Positions 21,608 through 34,784 are shown, counted from the first letter of the stretch. The stretch is DNA of 64,000 nucleotides from Pogona vitticeps (GCF_051106095.1 NC_135794.1:24802747-24866746), one strand, 5' to 3'. The notes: generated from the sequence alone by a model not told the origin. A program made the numbers and translations.

Positions 21608-21834
21608 CACAGCTTGAACGTCACCCGTCACCCACTTTACTGTGCAGAAGACTCTTGGTGGCTTTTTGTCCAACCCTCTCCCCTCAGCCTGAGTCCCTAG
21701 AGCCAGGGGTGGGGTGGGTGGCTGGGAAGACCCGTCATAGGTCAACTCCGGTCTCAGATTCAGACTGCGGTGGGGGGGGGGGTCGGTGTTTGGTATCCAA
21801 AGGCAATAAACAGACCCAGTATTTTTGAAGTGGC

Positions 21835-22015
21835 AGCCCTTATTAAAATGCTAACCACCTTTCCAAAAAAGAGCCCGAAATTCCTTCATTAGGAGCACAG
21901 TGATAAAGAATTTGCTAGAGACTCATTAACTGAGCGTACCAACTCTTTTATCGCTCTGCTCCTGATGAGGAATTACAGGCTTTTCCAGAATGCCCTGAGT
22001 ATTTTAATAAAACAG
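21835..22015. promoter_or_regulatory. Candidate conserved non-coding element
   Basis: Non-repetitive, AT-rich, with words such as cattaggagcacagtgataa, actcattaactgagcg and gaggaattacagg. Regulatory role inferred. Confidence 0.3.
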
Positions 22016-22114
22016 AGGTCCTTGGGGCAATGTGATGACCCCTTGCACCCCCTCAGATTTTGCCTTGATATCTGGTGGTGAAAGTAGATAAGGGAGGGGG
22101 AAGGTCAGCTCTCC

Positions 22115-22215
22115 TGAAGCTTGAAATAGAACTCCCATGGTCCTTGGCCACTGGCTGGGACTTCTGGAAACTGTAGTCCGGGACATCGGGTAGAGCAAGG
22201 TTTCTCCACCTGTGC
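22115..22215. repeat. Foldback element remnant
   Basis: Left half tagaactcccatggtccttg and right half cttctggaaactgtagtccg; a diverged member of the hairpin family. Confidence 0.5.
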
Positions 22216-22379
22216 ATTCAGAGGGACCTTTGCGTTGAGCTCACAGGACTTTCCTTTCCTACCTTTTCCCCGGAAGGATAACTCTCTTACGCCAATGAGA
22301 AGACTCTCTGTGGTTGTGAGGTGCCATCCAAGGCAAAGAGATTGATGGTAATTAAAAAAAAAAAAGAATCAAAACAACA

Positions 22380-22525
22380 CAGTACAGTCCATCATTTCAG
22401 TGTTTATTTCATCAGTTTAATTCATTAGTTTTCAGCGTTTATTTCTGCTCCATCATCCTGCCTTTTAAATTAGAAGTTTAATTAATGAGAATAATAATAT
22501 CATCTTTCAGCATGCCAGTTTTTAA
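22380..22525. promoter_or_regulatory. Candidate conserved non-coding element
   Basis: An AT-rich non-repetitive block with repeated TAAT/ATTA cores (tcagtttaattcattagt, gaagtttaattaatgaga). Homeodomain sites are likely; conservation not measured. Confidence 0.3.
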
Positions 22526-23551
22526 ATTAGCTTTTGAAATCCAGAAAAGTATCTGTATCTGAAAGATGGTTCCAAATGCGTAAATCTATGGGACAGCTCA
22601 GGCGTACGGGATCCAAAACATGCCCTCCAAGAATAGGGGAGGGAAAAAAATGGTTCTGGGATTTCAAACAACATCTTTGTTCGTCGTTCTTTCACTGGAC
22701 AGATGTTCTGCTGTAAAGACGGATCAATATGTTGCCCGCCCGACATTTCCCCTTCCCTTGGCGCTCTGGTAATAAAATAAAAAGGCAGCCCTTCAGTTCC
22801 AAAAGTCTGACCCAATTTCCTTCCCGAAAGGAAAGCTAGGAGGTGGCTTGTCCTCCACCCCACTTGCCCTGAGGTGGTGATGGGGGTAGAGGAGGGCAGG
22901 ATGGTCAGAGAGCCCCACCGGAGGAGAAATCGAGACCCCCAAGACACAAAAGCAAAGTCAACCCCGCCACCAGCCTGCCATGGGTAAGGACTTTGTGTGG
23001 GTGCCCAAATGGCTAAGCCAGATTAAAAACATTTTTAAAAATCAAAATGCCACTTTACACTGTCTGTTCCTGCCTTCAGTCTCAAAAATAATGAGCTATG
23101 TGCATCCATGGCCTGACTGGGTTTAAGATGATTTCCTATGTTCTCATGTTCCCTGCATGCAAAATGGGTTCTCTGGCACCTTCCCCAAATCTGATGGGTG
23201 GGACATTATTTTCCAGGTATCATGTTCACAGTTGGAAATGTTCTGAACCTATTTGAAAGGCTGCAGAAGCAAGGCAGAAGCAATAGCAACAGTAGACATT
23301 TCCCTTTACTTTTTGTGTTTTGGTTTTTCTGGATTGCGATTTGATAGAGAATATGTCGTTTCTTGCAGTTCTGAGCTGTCTCTGTGAATGTATTCATTTG
23401 ATTTGTCTTTCAAAGTCTATTGAAATGTATGAGCTTATGACCCTCACTGAACAAAAGGCCGCAATCACAGCTGCCTCTCCGGATGATGATTTCTGCTCTG
23501 TTTCCAGAGAAATATCATTGCCTTGTTCACTCCTCTAACCCTCCTCTTTTG

Positions 23552-23598
<47 letters not shown>

Positions 23599-25395
23599 GC
23601 TCTTCCTTCCACAGTGAGTTTGTGCATGTGTCTTTAAAGACGTTTACACCCTATGTGTCAAAGCAAAAAGCCTTCATAGAGCACCGTACATGATTAAAAT
23701 GGTCTAGACCAAAGTAGAACATCAACCGAGAAGAATCCTGTTGCGTAGCCAAGTTGGCATAGCAGTGATGACATCATGAGCAACAGCAGATTGCAGCTAA
23801 TTAAATAGCCTGAGCTTTGATGTTGCATTGGGCACAGCTACCGTAGGACAGAGTGAAGTTGAAGGCGTGACTCTTTTCACAATCAGCCATCTACCCCTAT
23901 CTGTGATGTTATCCCCACTGTGGTGGCCCAGCTACCTATCAGCATACTGCCTGGTGTCAAAAAGCAAACAGTAAAACATAAGAACAACCACCATTTAAAA
24001 TGGAAGGCCAGTTCAAACAAATCATGGATAGGGACCTGGGAAATATTTAATGTGGAGGGAGTTCCACCGTTGTCACTGTGGGGTTCCCACGGAGAAGGCC
24101 CCACAAACGGTCCCTTCGTGTACAACACTGCTTAGGACCGACTTTAAGCTAGACGTGAGAGGGAACGTGTCATTCCAGCTTAAATCATGTTTATTTTGCA
24201 GACAAAACTACATTTTGAACATTTTGCAAAGCAAGAGATAGCTGGTTCAGTCCTCAGTCTCTTCAGTGAAAGAGCCACTGCAAGAGGATGGTGTTGACTG
24301 TCTTTGGCTGGCTTGAGTGAGAGTCTCGCTGCCAACGTTTCCAGAGCAGGGTGTAAATCAGCCCTTGCTGGAATTAATTGCCTTCACCCCATCTCTGTAG
24401 CTCAGCTCCAAACCCGTTTTCTTAGAGTCTCTCCTCCACCACTGCCCTTTCTTTCTGAGCTTTGGCTTTAAGAAGGAGAAAATGTCTGCCGATGCTTTTG
24501 TCTGAAGGTGATCTCTGCCCGTCTCTTGTTTGTTTGGATACTTGTACTGTTGGCTCTCCATCATTTTTATGACGGATAAAGAATATGCCGTTCTCTGTAG
24601 CACCCGTGTTATAGCAGCTGAAAATTAACTTGGTCTAAAGCACTGCATTTCAGATCGGACATAAAGATTTCAGCGGGAACATGGGTTCATTTTAAATGAT
24701 AGCTGCTTTTATTCAACACTATGGCGATATTTGAGCTTGTCAGCTTTCATCATCTGAACGGTGGGGTCTTTTAAAAAGAAGTCCCTTTGTGCAAAACCGG
24801 GCTTCCCAATTTCCTGACTCCAAAGTCTTGCAAGCATTCTGTCTGAAAGGCAGGTAATATTGTGCCCTTATCAAGATTTCATCTCCATGACCAATATTCC
24901 TTTAAACAGAAACGCATACAAACCACTATTACTTGTCATTTTTTTCATTTATGGGGAAAGGGGGAAAATGATTATTGGCAAAGCCACAATTGCTTGTCAC
25001 TTTTGAGATATGAAAAAAAGAGAAAAGAATGTTCACAAGCATTCCAACTGGTTTAGGAGCAAATCTGTCAGCTTCGGAATTCTTCTCTTGTGAGTGGCTT
25101 GTTTGGCTGGGATGAAAAATTTTGCATAATTAGAAGGGACACGAGAAGCCAATAAACCCTTTGGGTGGGGGGAAAATGGGGAATGAGAAATGAAGAGAGG
25201 AAAAGCTCCCAGGGGCAAAGTGGAAGAAGGAGATGGTGTTGCTTTTGTCTAATGGGAAAACGGGCTGTAGGAATGACTTACACAAGGTGTAAAGAGAGAA
25301 ATCTGTTTGCCACTGGCAAAAAAAGGCAGGGGGAATAAGGCAGGAGTTATTGGCAAGTGGGAGAGATGGTCAGGACATGGATGAGACCTTAGTTT
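22526..25395. other. Intergenic, few recognisable parts
   Basis: No exon. It contains a (TCTG)n array and a possible very old CR1-like fragment on the minus strand at about 24040-24130 (frame reading RGPF.GPSPWEPHS, reminiscent of the LINE 'ERAF..AAPRLWN' end). Confidence 0.45.
23552..23597 (+). repeat. (TCTG)n microsatellite
   Basis: About ten to eleven TCTG units. Confidence 0.95.
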
Positions 25396-25466
25396 CCCAA
25401 TTGTATGCGTGCTTTACATGCTGTTGTGTTGATTAAAACCTATGGCAACCCTAGCAGGGCTTCTGA

Positions 25467-25850
25467 GTTACGTGAGATATTTAAGGACTGGTGTAGCCTC
25501 TCCTTCACCCCGATCCCTGCTCTTGAGTTTGCAGGGTCAAGCTGCTCAATTAGAAGGTGTAAAAAAACACCAAAAAACAAACCCTGCCCTCCAAAGATGC
25601 CATCTGTGCTTACGTTGCACCCATAACAAAAAAACCAAGCTTCAAGTATCTTGAAGAGTGATGCAATTCCTGCCCCCATGAGGATCAGTCAGTAAATATC
25701 CAACTCTCTTAATGGGGGCTTGGCTTCTAATAATGGGCTCACTGTATTTTATTTTTATTTTTTTGCACCTTTATGCCGCTTTTGTCCTGGTGAAAGGACT
25801 CGTACTATTAAGGGAGGCAAAACTAAAAACAAGGCACACCAAACATTAGA
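25467..25850. repeat. 384-bp duplicated unit, copy A
   Basis: Near identical to 31506-31893 in direct orientation, with only a handful of differences over 384 bp. The unit contains an A/T-rich LINE-like tail motif (reverse of aaagcggcataaaggtgcaa) in its interior rather than at an end. The sequence just upstream (about 25400-25466, cctatggcaaccctagcagg) looks like an old SINE body. Confidence 0.9.
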
Positions 25851-26408
25851 CTGTGATTAAATATGGAAATATTTTTTTTAAAAAATCATCCTGTTGCTTT
25901 TGGTGCTGCTTACCCAAGCAGGTCAGTGGTGGGAGGGAGGTGATTGTGTCACGCAGAGGCACCTCTAATGCAGGTGCCAGGCAGTTTGCATTTTCCCTAC
26001 AGGGGAGAAGCATTACTGGGAAACATGGGATCAGACCTTCCCATTGATTTATGGACTTTTACCTTGGATGTTTGTATAATGGAACTCAAGGTGGCTCTCC
26101 CACAAGTACCTAAATCCAGGGTGGCAAAGCATTTTTCAGTCCAAGAGCCAGAGAGAGTTTGGCCACAGTGAGCAAAAGGGTGGGATCAGAGAGACCAATA
26201 CATTTTAGCTTAAGGGTCTTTCAGGCCCTAACTGCACCGTAACAGAGGCACGTTTTACCTTTTAGAAGGAGGAGAGAAACCATATAAAACCTAGGGAACT
26301 GCCAAATGAAGGGGGGTTATGAGGAGGGTTTTTGAGAGACGTAGAAGTCCCCCTCCACCATGGTCTAAATAGACAACTGTTGAATTTCTCCCTGTTGGGT
26401 GAAATTTC

Positions 26409-26460
<52 letters not shown>

Positions 26461-27000
26461 TGAGAGGGGGAAAGAGAAGAGAAATATGCCCCTCACCGTC
26501 TCATCTTGAACCGATAACCCTTGTGTTGCCCTTGGCCTGATAGTGTTTTTATAGGAGACATACCCATAAAAGGGGAGAGAAAACCATCAGCCAAGAACAG
26601 TTAAATGCTTACATTAGTGCGTTTTTAGATAACGGATGGCTCCCTTGCTTGACGGCATGTGGTTTTAAATGTAGCCATACTACGCCCGCATTTCTTTCTG
26701 ATCTGCACTTAAATTTTCATTTGCTGTGATAAGTTGCTGGCAGATGGCTTGCTGGGGTTCCCACTTGGAGAAATGCTTGCTTGGAAGTGGAGATGTCGGG
26801 TTTTGGCTTTGTGAGCCCCCACCCCCTGTTCACACCCACCCCCTGCTTTCTTCTGAAAAGAGTCAGGGGTATTCTCGAAATCAAGTGGTGAATAGGACAG
26901 TGGAGAAGGGAGGGCATGGAGGAGAGGCGCGCCATAAATAGGTCTTATGTCAGCATTTGGGTGTAATGTCTGGAGATGTGTTGTCATGAATTATATATGC
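25851..27000. other. Intergenic with a microsatellite
   Basis: No gene; a (TC)n(TG)n array is present. Confidence 0.5.
26411..26461 (+). repeat. (TC)n(TG)n microsatellite
   Basis: About 33 bp of TC followed by 17 bp of TG. Confidence 0.95.
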
Positions 27001-30000
27001 TTTCCAGATTTATCATATCTTCCCACCGATGAGGGCCACGGCTTCTTCAAGTGCATTTCCTTTGCCGGCTTAAAAGATTTACTGTTGCATTGAAATTCCC
27101 TATATTGGAGATTCAGATGAACTTTAGAAACTTGAGATAAGAACTGTAAATCTATTTTCTTGAAATAAATAAAGAAATAAACAAAAACAGATAAATAAAC
27201 AAACCAGCCAGAAGGTGCATTTGATGACAGTATGGGCACAGTGTCATTCAGAGAGCTTATTCCTTTCCATGCAGAAGGAAGCTCTTGCTTTTTGAGTGGA
27301 GAAGGGGCATCATCCTCACCACCACAAGGCTTTAGGGGCCGAACTAGACAATGCAACTGACAAGTCATGAGGTGCAGAGCTTCCTTAAGAGAAAAAAACA
27401 ATATTATTTTATTCTTCAGTCTGCTTTTGGCTAATTTGTTTGCTTTTGTTTCATAATGGGGTGTAGGGAGAGGAGAGTGGCTTTGTTTTCATGTCCTGTT
27501 TCTAAGGGAGGTAACCCTGAATGACTTGGGTATCTGGAGGGATAACGTGGTGACAGGAGGAGATCAACCTCTGGCAGGATCTGACCTTCTGTTTTCATTG
27601 GTCGCGACCTAGACGATTGATTCTGGGGAGACACAAGTCTGACTGCAACGGTCATCATGCCTCACCGTTTGCAGGGCAGGCAACGTCTCCCAGGAGATGG
27701 TGGTCCTGCCCCCCCCCCACATTGTGTCCTTGGTCCTGCCAGACCAGGAAAAGGCCTGGTGCGGCCTCCCTCCATGGGGGTGGCCCCGCACCGTCCCTCC
27801 TTGGTTGATGGGAGTCGCCCTCCCGCAGCCTGTGGGTGTCCAGTGCCCACCAATGGGCTCTATTATCTGCTAGAAAAGGGTTACGGGTTGTTTGGAGAGG
27901 GTGCCCCCTCTGGTTCCTTTCCAACTTTTACAGCTGGTGACCACCTGTGCATGTTCAGCTGGATGGATCTGCCAGCTTTGCCAGGGATGTAGCCGTTCAA
28001 GAAGAAGACCTCTTCTTTTTATTTCAGCTTCAATTCCAAAACCACAGGTGGGGCCTGCTGCAAAAAGCCGAGGGTCCCTGTTTGCTGTTCTCAGCAGCCG
28101 ACCCCCCCTTCTTCACCCTACGGTATTTAACGCGCCTCCAGAACACCCATCCTTTCAAAACGGGAGCTTCCAGCCACTGGTCTCAATCTCCTGCCCCCGT
28201 TGCTTTTTTCTTCTTTTTTCTTCTTTGCCTTTTTAATGGCCCCCCAGGCTCCCGGAGGTAGAAAATGGGACCCCATGGCCTGCTGGAGACGCCTACCCTT
28301 GACCTGTCGCCACCTCACCGCTGACCTTTGGATGGAGAGAAGACGGTCCTGCTGGCCATGGCCTCCAGGTGGCAGCACCTTCCCACCATATTTTTTTGAG
28401 CCAAGGCACTGATCTTCCCTTCTCTCCCCAGTTTGATGAAGAAATTAATGATTCCCAGCAAAGCTGGCCGGCCGTTGTCTAAGGTGGTGCTTTTTTCACA
28501 GTGAAGAGCTGAATGCTCTCATGCCAGGCTGGTTTTGTTCATTGTGAGAAGGAAACTTTACTCAAGGTTTCTCTCCAACTCTCCCACCCCACTCTCCTTT
28601 TGTCTTTGAATTTCACCCTCCCTTCCTGTGGTTAATTAGTTTCTACCTTGTTCTGCCCGTAGGCTCTTAAGGTCTGCGTGAAGCCAGAAATCAGGGCATG
28701 GGTCCAAATACCTACTTTAGATTCAGCTGGCCATCATGCATGCTGTGAGCGGCATTGACTGCTTTTCTACCACCAAGGAAGCATGAAACCCTGGACGAAC
28801 GGGCCAGAGAACTTTTGAGGGTTTGCTGAAAATGGAGGCCCCACCTTTCTGCGTTCAGCCTGCCAGGTGGCACGCAAGAGTAATGGAAAACACCACAGTC
28901 CAAAGAAGGGGGCGATGGTGTCAGCCCTGCCTTGTGTCCCCCACTCACAGGCCCTACATGTTGGGGGGAGGGGGGAGGCAAAAGGGCCCCATCTCCCAAA
29001 GGGTCTTAGACCCACAGGAACCTGTCGGGTCACTGTGTGGCCAGTCAGCAGTATTGTCGGAAAGCCACTGACCCGTCTTTCTCCATCATGACCAGCAGGA
29101 TGGAAGATAAGAGGGAGATGCTTAGCAGCTCCCTCTCGCGGCTGATTCCCATATTGTGCCGAATGGATAAATAAATAAATAAAATATTTGCAGAAATAGA
29201 AAAGATGGAAACAAACCCCATTCTTCCCTTGTGATTCTGCATAGCTGAGAGCATGGCATAAAGCTTAAGAAACCTTTGCTAAAAAACAAAAATGCTATGG
29301 GTTACCTCCAAGAGCAAAGTGGTGACGGCTTATTGTGTATCTGTTTTGAAGTGTCCTTCTCTGTGGTTCTTTGAATCCGAGGATTTCACCTGGGTGGGGT
29401 GCCTTCTCCAGAGGGGAACTCCCAGGGCCTCTGTGATGAGCTTCGCTGAGTCTCAGGGTGTCAGCCGAAGCCTCCCGGTCCTGCAGGGCTTCCCTGCGTC
29501 TCCAGGCGGTGGGGTCGGGGGAAACGGGGTCTCAGGGTAAGCCGCACTGGAGAAGAACTTAGATGTTGGCTTATGGCTTATACTCTCTCTAGTCAAAGCC
29601 TGGGCACCCCTCTGCTCCTCGCTCCCCGCAATGTCACCCTGCAAAGGAGTTTGTGTGCATGCAACACCAACCATTTTGGATTAAGAGGCCATGCAGGAAG
29701 TCCATGCTGCCTGTTTTACTCTTACTCTCACACATATTATTTTGTAAGAGCCCACCTTCTAGGATATGTCAAGGTGCTCCCCCTCCTAGCCCCCGGTCTC
29801 AGGTTTGGGCCCCGCAGTCTCAGGGAACGAGAAGCTCTTAGCCTGGGAAGCTTGAATTAGACACATTTTGTTTCATCCGGTAGTCTAAGGGCACGTCCTC
29901 CCCCCCCCCCCAATATATTTGCCTTCTGACTAAGTTGGCTTCTGATCATTTTCCCCTTAGATTTTTAACACATTGTTTTTGTAATGGCTCGTTATAGGGG

Positions 30001-30605
30001 AGTTGAAACCTCTTTGATTAATTCTGGTGCATATTCATTCTGAATCTAGAGCAGGTCTGTCTATGGCCTCCCAACCATGCGCCTCCTTCCCCTTTGTTAA
30101 TTGCATTTCCTTAGCCCATAAAGGATTAATCAAAGCACATCTTACCACATGGGTTCTTGCAACTGCCTCTAGCCAAAACTGAGCACACTTAGAACCTATC
30201 GATTTTAATGGGAGCGCAAAGCAAGCACTTAACTCTTCCCTGCCCCAAATCGTAGGAGCAGGAGGACGGCGCCTTTGATTTAACGGACTGCTGCCTCTTC
30301 TAGTGCGGTGGCCACGGATCCCATTTTAGAAAGGGCAGTTCTCTGTTTGAGAGAATGCCAGAGAATGGGCCACCTGGCCCCAGTCTCCTGAGTGTCTGTC
30401 TTGGCACAAACGAGCATTTCATGCAGACCCGTGCATGTTTTTTTTTTCCTGACATTACATTCCCCCACTTTTTAAAAGTCAGGCAGAATTGACCACTCTG
30501 CGTTCTCAAGGATATTATCTTCACTGCTAGCAATTCTTTGGAATTCCACACACAGAGACGTAGACGAAAAGATATCCTTCCCTGGATAATGCCAAACAAT
30601 TGGTA
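27000..30605. other. Intergenic, nothing recognised
   Basis: No exon with conserved protein similarity. A short (TAAA)n tail-like run lies at about 29167-29182. GC-rich sequence at about 27650-28400 has several chance open frames without recognisable domains. Confidence 0.45.
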
Positions 30606-30609
30606 CTCA

Positions 30610-30785
30610 GAGGTATGTTACAGGCAGAGTGGAACAGCGGACAGGGTGTGTCATGAGGAGGAAGCCCGGGTTCAAATCCCTGCTTGGGCCTGGAAGTTCT
30701 CAAGGGGGCGGAAGAGGCGAACCACGGTTTCGAAAGCCCTGTTAGAGTCCCCACAATACAGGAGTGACTTGATGACACATCGCAA
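30610..30785 (+). mobile_element. Sauria-type SINE
   Basis: Head ggcagagtggaacagcggac, box B gcccgggttcaaatccctgc, and an end reading caggagtgacttgatgacac. About 170 bp. Confidence 0.65.
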
Positions 30786-31505
30786 ATGCATGTGGGCAGA
30801 AATAAGCTGTGATTTGAGATGCTATTAAGCTACTGTTGAGATTTCAGAAGCAAGTTGACTGCCGTCAGCCGAGCAGAGATATTGCTTTAAACCAAATGAT
30901 CCTTCTGGCGCAACCCTCTGAAATTTAAGGGCACTGGGTGTAAAATAGAAATGCTGCATATAAAGGGTGGGGGGAAGGTACAAAGTTAGCATCCTGTGAC
31001 TGCCGCATGGCAGGAACGGTCACCTAGAAAGCAACTCACAAGGTCGCTGCTCGGTGTTGTCCTTGCCGTGTCCTGGTCAGCTCGACTCTCCTTTCTAAGG
31101 GCATCGATTTCCATTTTCTGCCCTTCGTTTTAGGGAGGGAATAATTCTCCCGGCCATCCTAAAGGTCACGCTTGGCCACTCCAGGATCCCCAAGGGAAGG
31201 AGGCTGCCATGTGCAATTGAAATCAAACTGTGCCCTCATGGACATACACACAACGCACACCCAGGAAACGCAACGTGGGCCTTTGGGCCCTTTTTAAAAT
31301 CAGAGCTCAATATATGACTTTAAAAATATATATATATATATATACTTGTTTTAAAAGTCCCAACTCTTTAATGTGGGAATATTGAAGAGCTGGGCCTTCA
31401 GTTGTAAGGTTTCCATTTCTAGCAGCTTAACGAAAGTAGCCTTAAAGAACCCGAAATGACCGCCGGTCCTCGCGGACGTAAGGTTTTCAGGATGAGCAAG
31501 TAAAT
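30786..31505. other. Intergenic, nothing recognised
   Basis: An (AT)n run at about 31326-31344. No gene. Confidence 0.45.
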
Positions 31506-31893
31506 GTTACGTGAGATATTTAAGGACTGGCTTAGCCTCTCCTTCACCCCGATCCCTGCTCTTGAGTTTGCAGGGTCAAGCTGCTCAATTAGAAGGTGTA
31601 AAAAAACACCAAAAAACAAACCCTGCCCTCCAAAGATGCCATCTGTGCTTACGTTGCACCCATAACAAAAAAACAAGCTTCAAGTATCTTGAAGAGTGAT
31701 GCAATTCTTGCCCCCATGAGGATCAGTCAGTAAATATCCAACTCTCTTAATGGGGGCTTGGCTTCTAATAATGGGCTCACTGTATTTTATTTTATTTTTA
31801 TTTTTTTGCACCTTTATGCCGCTTTTGTCCTGGTGAAAGGACTCGTACTATTAAGGGAGGCAAAACTAAAAACAAGGCACACCAAACATTAGA
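31506..31893. repeat. 384-bp duplicated unit, copy B
   Basis: Second copy of 25467-25850, in the same orientation. The heptamer atgttac is found at the start (31504-31510) and again just after the end (about 31896-31902), which may be a target duplication. Confidence 0.9.
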
Positions 31894-32844
31894 GTATGTT
31901 ACTTGTGATGCTGAAATTTTGGCAGTGCGACCCGTTGCTGCTGGAGGTGTCCCAGCGCAGCTCTGCTTACAGGGAAGGAGATGCCATTTCTGCCCTCCCC
32001 GGATGGCCAGGGAAGACGTCGTTGTCAAGATAGTCCTTGGGTGATTTTGCTCCGTCGGGCTGGGGAGCCTGGAGGCACCGATCCAATGAACCCTTGTTGG
32101 GAGGAGGGCAGCCGAGGATCCCTTAAGAGAGAAACTGTGGACAGCGCTTGTGGCTTCCTCTTTCACTCTTGGTTCTCATAAAGTTAGGAAAAGGGGAACG
32201 GTCTTCCAGGAAGGAGAGACGATTTGATAGGGCGCACGTTGGCATGCGTTCCTGGATGCTGATCCCACATGGCAGCGCTGGAGGAGGAGGCAGCGGCGGC
32301 CGCAGGGGACCCCGGAAGGAGCTGGGTTGTGTGAATGTGGCCTCTCTCCTCCCGTGCATCTGAGACCCACGATGGGTCACACATGCAGACAACCTGGCAG
32401 CCCCTCTCCTGCCGCAGTTCCGTGACAGAGACCCACCTGCTGAACTGGGTCCCAGGATGGAGGGCTGGCCACCGCCTGAATTGAAAAGAATCCTCCTCCT
32501 CCTGGCTTTGACAGGGAAGATACCCAAATCTGGTGGTGTGTGTGTGTATGCGTGCGTGCGCGCGTGCACGTGTGTGTGCATGCGTGCGGGTTTGGGCAAA
32601 ATGTCAGAGAGAGGAGATGCGGCCTTTTTTAGGGTGAGATAGGACTGACTTTTGCAAAATTTGCCAGACAGCCTGGCTGGTAGTTTGGGGTTTTCGAGAG
32701 TTCCTGAACAGAACGCTTGGGCCGAGCTTTGGCTGAAGGGCCAGCCGCCCCTTCCCCACGCCAGGTACCAGAGGCACATTCTAGGGGAGGGCCACAATTG
32801 GATCCCCCACCTGCCCCAAACGCTGGGAACACGGGTGAGTGTGT
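31894..32844. other. Intergenic, nothing recognised
   Basis: No exon. It carries a degenerate TG/CG-rich simple repeat (32537-32590). Confidence 0.45.
32537..32590 (+). repeat. Degenerate (TG)n/(TGCG)n
   Basis: Alternating purine-pyrimidine tract with tgtgtg and gcgtgcgcgc words; possible Z-DNA. Confidence 0.8.
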
Positions 32845-32940
32845 GAAAAGCCTGAGAAGCTGAGCAGGGATTCGAACCCAGGTCGCCAGAATCCTATTCC
32901 GTCACTCCATCCACTCCACCCCACCGGGGATGCTAAGCTA
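32845..32940 (-). mobile_element. Sauria-type SINE fragment
   Basis: The minus strand reads ggtggggtggagtggatgga ... cgacctgggttcgaatccct, with a clear box B. Confidence 0.6.
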
Positions 32941-33366
32941 AGTTATAGTGGACCTCCTTTTAGTTTGCTGCTGTGACACAGCTCTTTAGCATTAGTAACA
33001 ATAAACATAAAAATCATTGAAATGTCTAAAAAGCTTCTGGTTATGATGGGCTTCGTTACTAATTGTGTTTAATGCATTTCCAGATACAGAGGAGAGGCGC
33101 CATGTTCTGCCATGGGTCTTTCTATCGATCTGCTGTCATTTCCACGGCAGCTGCACTCTGGCTGCTTGTTAGAGTACGAGGAGCCTTCCTTTGCTCCTTT
33201 ATTTGCAGGCTGTTGCGTGTTTTTTTAGGGAGGGAGGACCAGATAAACAGAAAAGGAACCGCCCCCCCCAGACACAGCCTGGAGAGAGACCCATTTGTAT
33301 TTAACCACCCCAGACCAGCTAAGAGTAAAGTAGACTTTAATTTCTCTCCCTCCCTTAACTAAGATT

Positions 33367-33566
33367 TGTTGTTGTTGTTTAGTTGTTAAGTCGTGTCTGA
33401 CTCTTCGTGACCCCATGGACCAGAGCACACCAGGCCCTCCTGTCTTCGCTTTGGTGACCCTGTCCAGCCATCCCGTCCTCTGTCGTCCCCTTCTCCTCTT
33501 GCCTTCACACTTTCCCAACATCAGGGTATTTTCCATGGAGTCTTCTCTTCTCACTAAAGTTACCAT
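33367..33566 (-). mobile_element. BovB-type LINE 3' end
   Basis: The minus strand encodes LMLGKCEGKRRRGRQRTGWL followed by DRVTKAKTGGPGV and WSMGSRRVRHDLTTKQQQQ. It then runs into an (ACA)n tail (ttgttgttgtt on plus at 33367). This is the unmistakable BovB RT C-terminus and 3' tail, as in ruminants and squamates. 5' truncated to about 200 bp; a Sauria SINE tail derived from BovB is a less likely reading because the coding frame is kept. Confidence 0.85.
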
Positions 33567-33569
33567 TCA

Positions 33570-34035
33570 ATAAGAAGAGAACAAGAGAACACAGGCGTAC
33601 TTCCAATTTGCAAAGATGTGCCATTTGAAAAAAAAAACCTGTAGTCTAAATGGAAGAGTGGGCAAAGTTGTGCCCCCCCCCCGTGGTTTGGAGACTAAAA
33701 TTCTTCCTTATTATTCCAGTTTCGGCTGATGGGTAGTGGGGGCTCCCCAGCATCTCAAGGGTTGCGTTGAATCTAGACATGATGTAGATAGATATTTATT
33801 TTTATGCAAAGCATCTAGTGAGAAATAACATAGTTCCTTTTAACTACAGTAGTTACATCAGGTATAGTTACATAGCGGCTACGCTTGGTGTAGCCCAAGT
33901 TTCAGATCTAATGTAACAAGTAGTGACAAATTCACTTTTTTTTTGGTGTGACGAGTAACACCAAAAGAGGCATAAACTAAACTCATAATTTAGAACAGTG
34001 TCTTAATTTGGATTGATTTTGCAATTCTGTCTGTG
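33570..34035. other. Intergenic with possible hAT-like remnant
   Basis: The region at about 33830-33970 has repeated gtaac/gttac words in both orientations and may be an old DNA-transposon remnant. No gene. Confidence 0.3.
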
Positions 34036-34039
34036 AAAA

Positions 34040-34400
34040 AAACACACAACCCTTCTGCTTGATGTTTAGAAAAATAAAATATCCAGTTAGCTCATTTACA
34101 TATTTCCTGAACTAATTGCAAATTGCTCTCTGCATAAAACGGACTGGTGTAGTAATAAGAGGTGTGCAACTGACTCAACCTCTTCCACCTCGTGAGGACA
34201 TAAATGCTGAGCGAATGGATTACCTTGCAATTTTCCTTGGAGCTGTGCACACGGGGGCAAAACATTAAACCTAGCTAATGTTAGCACACACCTATATTTA
34301 GGAAGATTTAATAGTCCTTAAGTACATCAATATTTTCCCACTTTAATCCCCTAATTGAAATTCATGCCCACAACGACTGGGGGACAGCTTTTAATTTATT
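34040..34400. promoter_or_regulatory. Candidate conserved enhancer-like block
   Basis: Long non-repetitive stretch with catttacatatttcc, aactaattgcaaattgctc, attaccttgcaattttcc (C/EBP-like), ctagctaatgttagc and cctaattgaaattcatg. The dense motifs and lack of repeat decay suggest constraint. Confidence 0.35.
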
Positions 34401-34739
34401 TTATGTATAGATATCACAGGTTTTGGAGGTCTAAATCCCTAACTCTTTGAAACAGCAAATATTTGGTCCAGTTGGTCCCTGTGATGATCAAAACATTAGA
34501 CAGCCGTTCTCATGGCATAGATCTCTCTTACCCATATGGACATGCAGGTCTCGTAGCTAAACCCTTGGTGTAAGCTGGACCTCAGAGTAGGAGGGAGAAG
34601 AAACATGTGGTCTTCCAGCTGTTGCTGGGAGTTGCAGCTCAAGAACATTTGGGTGGCCACAACAGGTCCGTGATGTGTTCAGAGAAGTCTTGTCAAGGAT
34701 GGGGAGCCTCAGAGTCCAGACGCAAACTGCCTCTCCTTG

Positions 34740-34770
34740 GACCTCTTTCTCTCTCTCTCTCTCTCTCTCC
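34740..34770 (+). repeat. Short (CT)n
   Basis: A run of about 12-13 CT units. Confidence 0.9.
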
Positions 34771-34784
34771 CCCGCCCCATGTTT

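Noticed and set aside
23552-23597. Regularly spaced repeats as a CRISPR-like array
   Set aside because: Simple (TCTG)n microsatellite in a vertebrate genome; no spacers.
27650-28400. Cluster of overlapping open frames that might be an exon
   Set aside because: Frames on both strands are of similar length, with proline/arginine-rich chance composition and no conserved motif.
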